Source of the DNA: Inia geoffrensis
Lineage: Eukaryota > Chordata > Mammalia > Artiodactyla > Iniidae
Assembly: GCA_036417435.1 (NCBI GenBank)
Contig: CM070905.1
Span: forward strand, 17,523,592-17,587,591
Length of the DNA: 64,000 nucleotides
Direction of reading: 5' to 3'
A program made the translations under genes and the position numbers. The notes below the pieces were generated by a model, which saw only the letters and a program-made list of their open reading frames with translations, was not told where the DNA came from and ran no database searches. Below, one piece after another: positions 22,440 to 33,239 of this stretch. Position 1 is the first letter of the stretch, and the number at the start of each line of letters is the position of its first letter.

Positions 22440-23104
22440 CTGTTCTGGAAGAGAGGAGCCGGGTAGGAGTTGTGAAGAATGAAGTTGTGGAAGTGGTGGG
22501 TGGACCTCTAATCCCACACCCTCCAAAAGGTCAGACTTTGTTTTATTATATATTTTACCAAAATTGGAACGAGGGAGAAAAAGAACAAGCCACAGAAATT
22601 CATTCTTGGCTCTTCTCAGAATATCGAGCAGCAAACCACAATTGTAAAGTCTGTTTGCTATTGAACATGCAATTCAAGGACCAAGAGGCACTGGGACATC
22701 TAGTGGGCTTGCTGGCTCAGTTGCCAAGTTGGACGATTGGGGACATCTGTCAGCAGCCTGCTCTGGTACACTCTGTTCCTGTCCAAATCTACTGCAGTAA
22801 TTAGCTTTACTCATTAGTTTCAAGTAAATAATCTCCTTGTCACAGCTGGGATCCTTTATCAGAACAGTGGACATTAGGGTCTGCAGAAGCAAATGATTTT
22901 TTTCCGCCTGGATTTCCCTGGAACACTAAGTCATGACCCAGAGATCTGAATGAGGCGAGGAAACTCCCAAAGATGTCTAACATTCTGAGGAATAGCTCTG
23001 CCTAAAGGGTGGAAGCATCAGATATTAAAAACAAATGAAAGACAACAACAACAAAAACCTTTGAAATGGATATTGATGTTTTCTTCAACTCAGTTTAAGT
23101 TCAG
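22440..23104. other. Unassigned intergenic stretch
   Basis: No gene or named repeat recognised. Confidence 0.4.
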
Positions 23105-23360
23105 ATCAACAAACATGGAGAAGAATCTACTACATGCCAGGAAATGTAGTCTGGCCCTCAAGGAGCCGAGGAGACTGATAAGGAAACTGGTAATAAATGC
23201 ACTAATAGCGTTAATGCGCTAATAATGCACAATGATAGCAGAATGCACAGAGAGAGGGCGCCCTAACCCAGCCTGGGTCTTCAGGGAAGACTGCCCGGAC
23301 GTGTGGCTCCAGCACTGATTTAAGATGAGAAGTAGCAGCCAGGAGCACCTCTGCAAGACT
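23105..23360 (+). repeat. Copy of an unnamed mammal-wide repeat ("accumulated-stock" type)
   Basis: The motif order is CTACATGCCAGGAAATGTAG, GGCCCTCAAGGAGCCGAGGAG, then GGGTCTTCAGGGAAGACTGC and TTTAAGATGAGAAGTAGC. It parallels segments at 30005-30175, 39400-39690 and 50640-51620. I recognise the pattern as a common mammalian dispersed repeat but cannot name it. Confidence 0.45.
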
Positions 23361-23894
23361 TGCACAGGAGGGAGGCATGGGGTTGATTCTGAGCCTTTTA
23401 AAATAATTGGCAAAACACATGTTCTCAACATTTTATCCCTTGGTATCCCATCATTATGCCCATTTCAAAGGAGAAAGTGAAAAGAGAGACTTCAGCTCTG
23501 TCCTTGGATTGCCTGTGGTGTTGGAGTTAGGAGGACGGTGCTGGCAGGACACCCACCTGCCTCAGGTAGTGCCCCATGGTGGCAGAATAACCTGTCCTTG
23601 AACCTTTAAGCCCTGCCCCCCCACCAAGCATTGCCAGGGGCATCTGCAGCACCCTTAGTGCCAGGGGCATGGTCATTGCCAAAGAGGGGGCCAGACTGCT
23701 TATAGCTTCAAAGCCTGCCTGGGCCAGAGCTCAACACCAAAGCCCATTCTCCTTTCAGCAGAGGCTCACTGTGGAATTCAACCCGGAGCTGCCCAACAGA
23801 AGAAAGGAGACATGGGTAGTCAGAGGGCAAAAGAGGTATGTTTTCTCTTAAGTTGATTGGAAATCACAGGTTGGGGAGAAAAAGGCAAAAAGGT

Positions 23895-24152
23895 AAATAA
23901 CTGCATGGTGGTTAAGAGATGGGCTTTGCAATCAGACAGTTCTGGGTTTAGGCCCCAGCTCTGCCACTTCCTAGCTGTATGGGTACATTCCCTGATCTCC
24001 CTGCACCTCAGTCTCCTCATCTGAAAAGTGGTACAGTAGTAGTTACCCCAGTGGGTTGATGTGAGAATTAAATGTTTACATGTAAATAATACATGTAAAC
24101 ATGTCATGCAGTGTCTGGCGCATAGTAGCTACTCAATAAATATTAGCCATTG
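23895..24152 (+). mobile_element. MIR SINE, near full length, plus strand
   Basis: It follows the MIR consensus in order: TGGTTAAGAGATGGGCTTTG, GGCCCCAGCTCTGCCACTTC, CTCAGTCTCCTCATCTG, GTGAGAATTAAATG, and the CR1/L2-like 3' end TCTGGCGCATAGTAGCTACT followed by CAATAAATATTAGCC. A perfect hairpin with forkhead-like motifs lies inside it (24073-24101). Confidence 0.9.
24073..24101. promoter_or_regulatory. Perfect 12-bp inverted repeat containing paired forkhead-like motifs
   Basis: TGTTTACATGTA (24073-24084), spacer AATAA, then TACATGTAAACA (24090-24101). Each arm holds a forkhead core (TGTTTAC / GTAAACA). The symmetry is seen directly. Binding is inference. Confidence 0.3.
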
Positions 24153-24764
24153 TTTCTTCTGTCCATTTGCATTCCCCATGTCCATGCACAGGATGCCTGG
24201 ATCCACTAAGGTTTTTACTGGAATCGTCTGGATGATCGCCTTCATTTAATCATTTTGGAGATATAGCCAATGATTTTTCACACTAAAGTATTTTTTTGTA
24301 ACCAGAAAATTAAAAACTAATTTCTAGTAGCAAAGAAGAGTTCCTGGGGAAGACCAGAGCTAGAACAAGCAAGGGTGTCCACCAGGAAGCAGTTCTCATG
24401 TCCTTTCAGGCAGAAGGGATTCATTCAATGGGACTTTGCCTTACTGGTGGTCAGCCCTGGCTCACGGACACATTTAGTGATGTGTGGTGTCTCAGAATGG
24501 ACAATCCCTTTGAATCCACAGCGGTCCTAGTCCTGGGGTGAGATGAAACAGAGAAGAAAGGACCTTTGACATTTGTTCATCTGAACTAATTCATGTCACT
24601 TTTACTTTGATTAGTAGCTACTTCATTCAAGGCACTGCTTTAGAAATCACTGTCTTGGTCAGAGACAATCAGGGGCCAAAAAGACTGTCCCTTGATTATG
24701 AAATTAACACTCTTCATCCACAACTGTGATCACAATCACCAAACTGTACTTACTTAAAGCTGTG

Positions 24765-24965
24765 TACTAGCTCAGCACTTGAAATTCACATCCATATCCA
24801 TGACCTTCCCATGAGAGCAGCAATCCAGGATTTTTATCCCTATTTTACAGAGGAGGAAACAATCTCTCTGAGAGCTTAAGTACTTGTACGGCTCCATTCA
24901 ACTAGAGAGGGGAAGAAACCAGGGCTTACCTCCTGGCCTCCTGATTCCAAAGCTCTTATTGTCAC
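24765..24965 (-). mobile_element. MIR SINE, minus strand
   Basis: The antisense MIR order is visible: AGCTCAGCACTTGAAATTCAC, CCCTATTTTACAGAGGAGG, then GAAACCAGGGCTTACCTCC and TGATTCCAAAGCTCTTATTG. Confidence 0.7.
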
Positions 24966-27190
24966 TAAATCAGGCAGCTTTTGCCACATGGAGAGGACAT
25001 GCTACACATTCTTTATCCTTTGGAACCTAGGGGACACATTTCTAGGACAGTTGGCTCCAGTCAGAGTGCAGGCTATGCTCCTGGAACCACAAACCCCCAT
25101 TTATGTCGTGATCTATCCATCCATGGAGAGAAGTTTGCAACCACCTTCATCACACTCCAAATTCTGCTGTTATCAGAATTAGAAATAGTATTCAGTCAGC
25201 TGGCCAAGACTGGGCAGAGGGCAACCTTGGGGACTTACAGACATTTTAGGGGGAGCAGGAATGTTCACTCTCAGTGGAAAGTTGCAGGCGTTGCTCCAGC
25301 TAGCCCACCTCTCTGACCTTCAAGTCATCCACTGTCTCTTTTCTCAGGCTTTAGTCTTCAGGAAAAAAATTGTACTGAACTGACCGTGGCAAAAGAATTC
25401 TTTGGGTAGGGGAAGCAAGAGTTGTGACCACTGCTCTCCTGGAAAGTAGGTTTTGGATGGAAGGCTCAGGAGAAAGTAATCCTGTGTCCAGAGGGTCTAC
25501 TGAGACCCAGGCACCACACTGGACCCTGTAGTGTGCATGGTACCCTCCCCAATAGAGGGGGAGACAGAAGTGGCACCTAGATGGGCTCAGATATCTGTGG
25601 AGGAAATGAAACATTCAACCACTTCAGGAGGAATGGTGCTGGAAAGCACAACATCAGGATGGCGGACTTTTCTCCAGGTGGCAAAGAGAAAGGCCCAGAA
25701 AGCCAGAGCTATCTTGAATATGTTCCAGTGATTTTCTTCCGGGCCACTGCAGCTTACTGAACACCAAGCCCTTTGACCCCCTCTACTGCAGGCTGACGGA
25801 CGTTGCCCGTATCCCAGATGACACGCTCAAGCAATAAGTCAGCCCATACTGACTACTCTGGACTCGCTGTCACGTGAGGAAAAGAAACCCCGTAAGGTTC
25901 AAGCCACTGGATGTGAGTTCTCTCTTTCCTGCAGCCTAATACACTCCTCCCAGCTATAGCCAGGCAGAGCCCTCCTTCTCTGTGCTCTCATTTGTCTCCT
26001 GGCACTTGGGAGGAGAGTCAAGAAAACTAAGTGGAGCCGACTGGCTCCCCGACTCACACAGAGGAGCAGGCCAGGAACTCAGTGCCCTGACCTCAGCAAT
26101 GCCCAGCCCAAATTTGTCTGGGAAGTGGACGATGCTTCTGTCCACAGAGCCCCGGCAGAGATGGTAGCAAATAAGGTAGGTAGTTTCACCCCGTCCCCTC
26201 CTCTCTGTCTCTCCTCTCCTCTTGTTCCTCCCCTCTCCCCTTTCCCTTGTCCTCTTAAACTGCCCAGACCCTTAATTTCTAGGCTTTTGTCATATTCTTC
26301 CTCTGTGGGTCAACCTCTCTATCTCTCTGTCCCCCAGAGAATTGTCTGCTAGGATCCAACAACCCTAAGACCCTGCTCTCAGCCAAATGTGTGGTTAGGA
26401 AGACTCTATGGAACTAAATCAATGAGAAATAAGTTTCCATTGTTTATAAGTTTATTTAAAAAAAAAAAAAAAAGGAACCAATTCATTCCAAAAGGATAAT
26501 CACTTAATATGTTTTGGTTCTCAGGGAAATATGCATTTTTTAAGGTGACGGTCATTAACCTTAAGACTTATGGCAGATGTTTGGGCATTAAGACAAGCAC
26601 TGGGGAAATATTTTGCAGCAGGGGCTGTATCACCATCATGGGGCTCCCTGGTGTGGCAAATCTCCCCTCCCCCTCTGTCCAAAATGGCCAGCCCTAGGTC
26701 ACCCAATTTCCTCTGAAATCAGAATCCCCTCATCCAGCTGCCGGGAAGAGAGAACAAAGCTGCCAAATGATTATTATTCAAGAACAAAGCAGACCATTTA
26801 TTTTAGTAGGTTCAGAGCCATTATCTCCCCAGGACACATGCTCCAGTCAGTGTGTGCTAGCTTTATCCAGCCACCTTTCCTTCTGTCCCCAAATCCTTAA
26901 AGACCGAGTTGTTCCTCTTGCTAGAGCAAGACAAAAGGGAACTGGAGAAAGAAATTTGTGGTAGCAATGACCTACAAATGCTGTTCTATCCTTCCTTTAC
27001 TGCCTGGACATCTACAAGGCAATAAGATTTCCTGTCTCTTCTAGAAACCCCAGGTGAATGAGAGAAGTTACGAGAGAAGAGGACCGGGGCAGCCATCTTC
27101 CATCTGATACAGGAGCAGCACGATGCCCTCAGCATCACTACCATTATCAAGGATCGAGACTTCTTTGCTGCGGAGGATCCCAAGAAAGGA
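24966..27190. other. Long unassigned intergenic stretch
   Basis: No gene model is supported: open frames are short, overlapping and lack recognisable domains or splice logic. An A run lies at 26457-26473. No named repeat was identified with confidence. Confidence 0.4.
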
Positions 27191-27191
27191 T

Positions 27192-27381
27192 GCCAGATAA
27201 AACACAGGAAAAGACTAGTTAGATTTGAATTTCAAATAAACAGAGAATAATTGTTTTAGTATGTAAGTATATCCCATGCAATACGGGGGACGTACTTATA
27301 CTAAAAAAAAAACATCATTCATTCTTCATCTAAAATTCAAATTTAACTGGGCGTCCTGTATTTTTGTGTGCTAAGTCTGGC
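27192..27381. mobile_element. Palindromic MITE-like DNA transposon relic
   Basis: The element is a long imperfect palindrome. It begins GCCAGATAAAACACAGG and ends CTAAGTCTGGC. The internal halves are mirror images (ATTTGAATTTCAAATAAAC against the reverse complement of ATCTAAAATTCAAATTTAAC; TTTAGTATGTAAGTATATCCC against the reverse complement of GGGGACGTACTTATACTAAA). This is a familiar mammal-wide palindromic repeat, but I am not certain of its family name. Confidence 0.7.
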
Positions 27382-28111
27382 CAACTGATCACATCATCCC
27401 TCCCCACCCCCATCTCCTGTACCCTCCCCCACAGCTGGCTCTGGTCACCACACAGTCCTGGACTGGTCACCTGCAGATGAGGATTCATTTGCATACACAC
27501 CAGAAGCATATAAAATGATATGCATCCAGGTTCAGCATTGAGGAGCATTGGAGATAAATCTCACTGGGAGACGTTTCACGTCTGGCTGCTTCAGACTTGC
27601 TTGCCTCAGGTCATCTAAAAAACCAATAAATATGTTCTATGCTCCCAGAGAAAACAGGGACCATTTCTCTAGAGGAAATGGTGAAATTTTTGAGGGAGGC
27701 CTCCTGCTTGCATATGTCAATCTCCCTGGGCCCAATCTAAAAATTGTGAGGTTTCAGCTAGATTCCTAAGACCTTTCCAGTTCGAAATTCTGTGAGTCTG
27801 TGCACCCCTGGTGGGCTGGAAAGTCCTGTCTCCCTCCCTGATGTGCTGCCCAGACCTGCTCAAGTCCCAGAACACCCAGGGGGCCAGCTCCTGCCCCAAC
27901 TCCTCTCTCAATGGCAGTCCCAGAACACATTGCTCCCCAGCTCTTCCTGAAACCTCTAACACTTCTCCACCTTCCCAACCTCTCCCTCCCATCTCAGATA
28001 TGGGTCCCGTTCAGAGGTCCTCTTTTGAGTTGGGACCTCAAGCCTTCTGGCTCTCTCACTGGTCTATCTCACAGGTTCATCTCCTGCGTCCCCGAGAGCA
28101 ACTGGTCAAAA
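27382..28111. other. Unassigned intergenic stretch
   Basis: Pyrimidine-rich patches at 27395-27430 and 27945-27990. No gene or named repeat. The open frame 27811-28248 is a chance frame that runs into the next SINE. Confidence 0.4.
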
Positions 28112-28121
28112 ATGAGCAACA

Positions 28122-28324
28122 TGGGGCTTCCCTGGTGGCGCAGTGGTTGAGAGTCCGCCTGCCGATGCAGGGGACACGGGTTCGTGCCCCGGTCCGGGAA
28201 GATCCCACATGCCGCGGAGCGGATGGGCCCGTGAGCCATGGCCGCTGAACCTGCGCGTCCGGAGCGCAACGGGAGAGGCAGCAATGGTGAGAGGCCCGCG
28301 TACCGCAAAAAAATAAATAAATAA
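28122..28324 (+). mobile_element. CHR-type SINE with small internal deletion, plus strand
   Basis: The body matches sister copies, except that about 9 bp are missing near 28262 (GTCCGGAGCGCAACGGGAG; the usual CTGTGCTCC is lost). The tail is (AAAT)n rather than pure A. Target duplication ATGAGCAACA at 28112-28121 and ATAAGCAACA at 28325-28334. Confidence 0.9.
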
Positions 28325-28346
28325 ATAAGCAACAGTCATTATCCCT

Positions 28347-28842
28347 TAAAGAAGATGTGGAACATATATACAATGGAATATTACTCAGCCATTAAAAAGA
28401 ATGAAATAATGCCATTTGCAACAACATGGATGGGCCTAGAGATTATCATACTAAGCAAAGCAAGTCAGAAAGAGAAAGACAAGTATCATAGGATATCACT
28501 TATATGTGGAATCTAAACCATGACACAAATGATCATACCTACAAAACAAAAACAGACTCACAGACATAGATAACAGACTTGTAATTGCCAAGGGGGAGGC
28601 GGATGGGGGAGGGAAGGATTGGGAGTTTGGGATTAGCAGATGCAAACTATTGCATGTAGGATGGATAAACAATAAGGTCCTACTGTATAGCACAGGGAAC
28701 TATATTCAATATTCTATGATAAACCATAATGGAAAAGAAATACATACATATATATATATATATAAAACTGAATCATTTTGCTGAACAGCAGAAATTAAAC
28801 ACAACACTGTAAATCAACTATACTTCAATAAAATTTTTAAAA
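28347..28842 (+). mobile_element. 5'-truncated L1 with perfect target duplication
   Basis: It contains the very end of ORF2 and the 3'UTR of a cetartiodactyl-type L1: CAATGGAATATTACTCAGCC, TGGATGGGCCTAGAGATTATC, GGTCCTACTGTATAGCACAGG and the final CAATAAAATTTTTAAA. The 16-bp duplication AACAGTCATTATCCCT at 28331-28346 and 28843-28858 is perfect. Its left duplication overlaps the right flank of the SINE at 28122-28324, so the L1 landed right beside that SINE's tail, after it. Confidence 0.92.
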
Positions 28843-28858
28843 AACAGTCATTATCCCT

Positions 28859-30004
28859 GATAGTGACCTACTAAAATTTAGGCTGAAGAGCAATCATATA
28901 AATTCCAACACTGTAAGGCCAGACGTGAGGGCTCTATGGTAGGGTCCTGGGTGCACTTCAGCAGCTTAGCAAAACTCACTTATAAAATCACATTAGGCCA
29001 GTAGTACCCAATCATTCTTCTAACAAAATCATTCTTCCCTCTCACTGCCATTTCTTTATTCCCCTTTCTGTCCTTATTTCTGTTTGTGTCCTCTTTCACC
29101 ATTTACATTCAAGTCAATTTGTCCATTTGAATTAATTGGCCAGTAAGGTCTTTGGAAAGGTCTGTCCATCTTTTTTTTAAATTAATTCCCCTATAAGATC
29201 CATGTAACCAACAGCTTATGTTTTCTCTCTGTTCCTTCCATTTTTATTCTGCCCAAAGTAAACCATAAAGTTCCAGTGAATTTCAAGAATACAGAATATT
29301 AAAATTCATTGGGACTTATATTTTATAACTTTACGTATAAAGTCCTCTGAAATCTTTTTTTTTTTTTTTTTGGCGGGGGGGGGGGGGGCGGGTCTTACCA
29401 AAAAGAACTCTACCTTCTCATGCACTTAATTGTTTGGAAAACAGACACACAAGAGTCTAGTCACCTGCCCAAAGACAACATTTGTGAAAATTTCTGGGAT
29501 TAAGAAAAACAGTAAGATAGGATTTTATGGTAGAAATATTTCCTTTTATACTTTACGTATGACTTTTCCCAATGCCAAAATTGTATGACTCCATCACAAA
29601 AATCCTCCCGTGGCTGTCATGGCTGCTAATGACACTACTTAGGGGCTTCTGGCTTCTAACTATGAGAATCTCGGGCTTAACATTCCAGAATGCGGGCTTA
29701 ACCCCTGGTGAGAAAAATCTCTTTGGTGTAGTGTCTATTTCTATTGTTTTGCAAGAAGGAAAAGAAACCACATAATTAAGCCTGGAGCACGGGGAAAGGA
29801 GCTCAAGGAGAGGATGCCTCTGTGGAGTCAGGACAGTGGATGACAAAGCAGATGAAGAGGAGACCCCCCCACCATTCCCTTCGATAGAAGGTCATGAAGG
29901 TCAGTCTCCTGCCCCTCCGCCAGCCACTGCCCAGCTGATGTTTAATATAATACAGGTTTCCAGGGAGTAGAAGTTTAAATTTCAGTGTCTCCCAGGGAGT
30001 TGGT
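28859..30004. other. Unassigned intergenic stretch with T17/G14 tract
   Basis: A run of 17 T (29355-29371) is followed by GGC and 14 G (29375-29388). Otherwise no gene or named repeat. Small L1-like AT-rich patches are possible. Confidence 0.4.
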
Positions 30005-30175
30005 TCATTTGTTCATGCAAAACCTTTTATTGCATATCTGTCACCTGCCAGATACTGTGCAAGACACAGGAAACATAAAGGGGAATCGGACCCTGTCTAT
30101 GCCCTCAAAAAACTCACAGACTAATACCTGAACAGCTCTACAAAGAGTAAGTGCATCACAGTGCATCTTTGCGTG
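30005..30175 (+). repeat. Copy of unnamed mammal-wide repeat
   Basis: TGTCACCTGCCAGATACTGT, then CCCTGTCTATGCCCTCAAAA and CACAGACTAATACCTGAAC follow the same motif order as 23105, 39400 and 50640. Confidence 0.45.
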
Positions 30176-30203
30176 TTGAACTGAAAGCACAGGCTCTGCA
30201 TTG

Positions 30204-30420
30204 CAGTGGTTCTCAACCACGGACTATTCCATCCCCCAGGAGATATTTGGCAATGTCTGAGGGCATTTTTGGTTGTCACAACTGGGTTAAGGGGTGCCAC
30301 TGGCATCTACTGGGTAGAAGCCAGGAATGCTGCTAAACATCCTACAATGCATAGAACAGTGCCGCTCAACAAGGAAGTATCCAGCCTAAAATGTGAGTAG
30401 CGCTGAGGTTGAGAAGCCTG
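30204..30420 (+). mobile_element. MER20-type hAT-Charlie nonautonomous DNA transposon
   Basis: It begins CAGTGGTTCTCAACCACGG and ends GAGGTTGAGAAGCCTG as near-mirror terminal repeats. Inside are GATATTTGGCAATGTCTGAG, TTTTTGGTTGTCACAACTGG and GCTGCTAAACATCCTACAAT. The length of 217 bp fits the family I know as MER20; the family name is from memory. Confidence 0.85.
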
Positions 30421-30439
30421 CTCTAGTGGGACAAATATG

Positions 30440-30640
30440 CTGTGGTCAGTTCTGTCCAGTTGGCTCAGGAATTTGAGTCCACACGGCCACTTGTGTTCTT
30501 TTCCTGATTCAGCCGTTGATTGGCTTTTACCCCTAAGCAAGTTACTTCACCGCTTAAGTTTCCTCATCTATTAAATGGCACTGGAGTCTCTGATCTCCAC
30601 ATCCCTTCCTGCATAAGAATCTATGGTCTCACAGGATCAG
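30440..30640 (+). mobile_element. MIR-like fragment, plus strand
   Basis: TACCCCTAAGCAAGTTACTTC, then TAAGTTTCCTCATCTATTAA and ATGGCACTGGAG resemble the MIR core, followed by TCTGATCTCCACATCCCTTCC. Diverged. Confidence 0.5.
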
Positions 30641-31195
30641 TATTTGTACTTTCACTGAACTCTGCTCCTGTGAGAAGAATGCCTTGACCAAGGTCTGTTG
30701 ACTCTGCTCCAAGTCAAGGAGCTAAGCTGGCTTCCTGTGTGGATTCTGAATGTAAATCGAGGAGGGCAAGTGTGCCCTCTGCCCGAGGACTGCCATTAGG
30801 AGGTCTTTATCTCAGAGCCGAAGCTTTCCCATCAGCAAACAAGAGACACAACTTGTCTGCCTCCCTGTGTCCAGAAGAAAGGGTGGAGTAAATGAAGCAA
30901 GATGGAAAACTACCCAGGTGCTGCTCTGGTGACCAGGTCCAAACCATACACCCCACTCTTCCCCCTTTTGGGGGGCTCTGAGGAAGTGAAGTGGTAGGAG
31001 AGACCATGCTTAGAGCTAGCTCAGTGGTCTGGGCTGCTGAGGGCAGGAGAGGCATCAGGACCTCTTTACAGGTCTTTGGAACTGCCTGAAGGAGGGCCTT
31101 TGTCATTCGTCTCCCTACAGGGTAGTTAGACTTGGATTCTTAGCCGCATAGTTTAGGCACTGGGGCTGGGTGTGAGTCAAATGTCCTCAGATTCA
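30641..31195. other. Unassigned intergenic stretch
   Basis: No gene or named repeat recognised. The minus-strand open frame 30807-31106 has no recognisable domain. Confidence 0.4.
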
Positions 31196-31196
31196 T

Positions 31197-31278
<82 letters not shown>

Positions 31279-31297
31279 CCTCCCTCCCTCCCTCCCT
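31196..31297. repeat. (TC)n microsatellite grading into (CCCT)n
   Basis: About 75 bp of CT repeats followed by seven or so CCCT units, read directly. It produces the Ser/Leu-rich and Arg/Glu-rich open frames on the two strands, which are not genes. Confidence 0.97.
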
Positions 31298-31844
31298 GGC
31301 TTCAAACTCATTCACCAAACAGAAAGAGCCTTTCGGGGCTGTTGCACTGGAGGAGCCCAGGAGCAGCTCTGGAGCACAGCGGGAGCAAGCCCCTTGGAGG
31401 AAGGAGAGAGGCTCGCATCTGGCCCTAAACACAGGCCTTTTCACAGCTCCCACAGTGCTGGCTGTAACCAGAAAGGCAGGAAAGGGAGACAGGGCAGGGC
31501 TGTCTTTGGCAGCTACTCTGATTTCTGTGTTACTGGGCTCCCTGTACTGGCAGAATACAATCAGGTCTGCAGTTGGAGTCTTTGTGTCCTCCCCTTGCTA
31601 GACCAGTGCCATCTGACGTGGCAGGTTCTGTGTGCAAGGAACAAATGAAACCTTTTTTTTTTTTTAATAAAAGAAAAACTAAAATTCAGAGATATTAAGT
31701 AACAGGCCCAAGTTACTTAAACTGCTAGGTCAGGGGACTTCTATTAGTGTTGCTTGCTATTCAGTTTGCTTCCGTGAGATTATTAACAGTAAATGTTCCT
31801 TAGTCAGTTAACCACATATTTCCCATTCTGTGTTGTTCATTGTT
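31298..31844. other. Unassigned intergenic stretch
   Basis: No gene or named repeat recognised. Short T tract at 31653-31664. Confidence 0.4.
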
Positions 31845-32300
31845 TGGGGGTTTTTTTTTTTTTTTTCTGGCATAATTTACATTCAGTAAAATGTACGAAC
31901 CTTAAGTATACAGCTCAATGACACACACATACACACACACACACACATGCAGCATGCATCTGGATAAAAATATAAAACTCTTCCATCATTCCAGAAAGTT
32001 CTTTCATGCCTGATTCCAGTCAATAGCCACCCTGACCCCAAGAAGTAAACGCCTTTTTTTTTTTCTTTCTTCTGTCACCATAGTATAGTTTGCCTATTCT
32101 TGAACCTTTTATCAACCTCGTATTCTTTTGCTCAATATGGTACTGTTTCTTAGGTTCATCCATGATGTATCAGTAATTTGTTCTTTTTATTTCTGGACAG
32201 TATTCCATTGTATGAACATACCACATTTTGTTTATCCATTCTCCTATTGATGGATATTTGCACTGTTTTCAGTTTGGGGCTACTATGTTCATGTGATTTT
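31845..32300 (-). mobile_element. L1M 3' fragment, minus strand
   Basis: Antisense L1 3'UTR pattern: GGCATAATTTACATTCAGTA, GTATTCCATTGTATGAACAT, CCATTCTCCTATTGATGGA. A short CA repeat lies inside (31921-31948). Confidence 0.7.
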
Positions 32301-33061
32301 TTTAATTAATTAGTTTCATGTGCCTATTTTAATCCTCTATTCAAATGAACTTTAACGAGAGTCACCCTCCATGGGTCACAGCATGATAAGAGAGGAAGAG
32401 ACACAAACCTCCAGGTCATACCAGCTGACCTTGACAGTCTTTTCAGCCCTGAGATCCTCTAACTCAGCCTCTTCTCTAAGGGCTTCTATGGAGCACCTAC
32501 ATTCACATGGGTTATGACAATGTTTTCTCTGAATTGCAGAGCAGAGAGTGGTTGTTTCCTCATAAACAGAGATATGACTCCTGCACCTACGAGTTCACCA
32601 ACAAAGACAACAGGTCTTATTCAAGTACAAGAAATACACCCATTTCTCTTCACCAGATGACACCTATTCACGAAGGAAAGATGCTCTCCTGTTCTACCCA
32701 CTGGAGGCTAGTTGAGAGGGGCCAGCTGCCATGGTGAGATGTAAATAGGTGTCTACTTCAGCCAGCTCTCCTGTCCTCCACGGAAAACTACAGCACTTTC
32801 TCCCTTGAGGTATGTGGCAAGGCTGACAGCGGGAATGTGAACTGGGTCTCCAAAGCATTTCTGGCAGATGGAGCTGCTGGACCCTTCAGTGAATTCCCAC
32901 CGCTCATTCTTCTTCCTCCTGCTGTTTATTTTGTCTAACACTAGCTTTAAACATGTCCATACTACACCTTGTGAGCCTAACTGCACTGCACACTGAAACT
33001 CCAGCACAAAGTCAGGCATCCATTTAACCACAGAAAGGGTCTTTCTTGTCCATACAAAGAA
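32301..33061. other. Unassigned intergenic stretch
   Basis: No gene or named repeat recognised. Confidence 0.4.
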
Positions 33062-33070
33062 AAGATTGGG

Positions 33071-33219
33071 TGAGTGGGGATTTCTCTGGCAGTCCAGTGG
33101 TTAGGACTTGGTGCTCTCACTACCATGGCCCTGGGGTTTAATCCCTGGTCGGGAACTAAGATCCCGCAAGCCACGTAACATGGGGGGGGAAAAAAAAAAG
33201 AGAGAGAGAGAAAGAAAAG
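33071..33219 (+). mobile_element. Short older tRNA-derived SINE, plus strand
   Basis: Head TTTCTCTGGCAGTCCAGTGG, B-box region GGTTTAATCCCTGGTCGGG, then GATCCCGCAAGCCACG and an A/AG-rich tail. Flanking AAGATTGGG at 33062-33070 and 33220-33228. About 150 bp and more diverged than the young copies. Confidence 0.8.
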
Positions 33220-33239
33220 AAGATTGGGAACAATCATTT

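Noticed and set aside
31172..31648. 158-codon frame with a Ser/Leu repeat
   Set aside because: The repeat is a translation of the (TC)n microsatellite.
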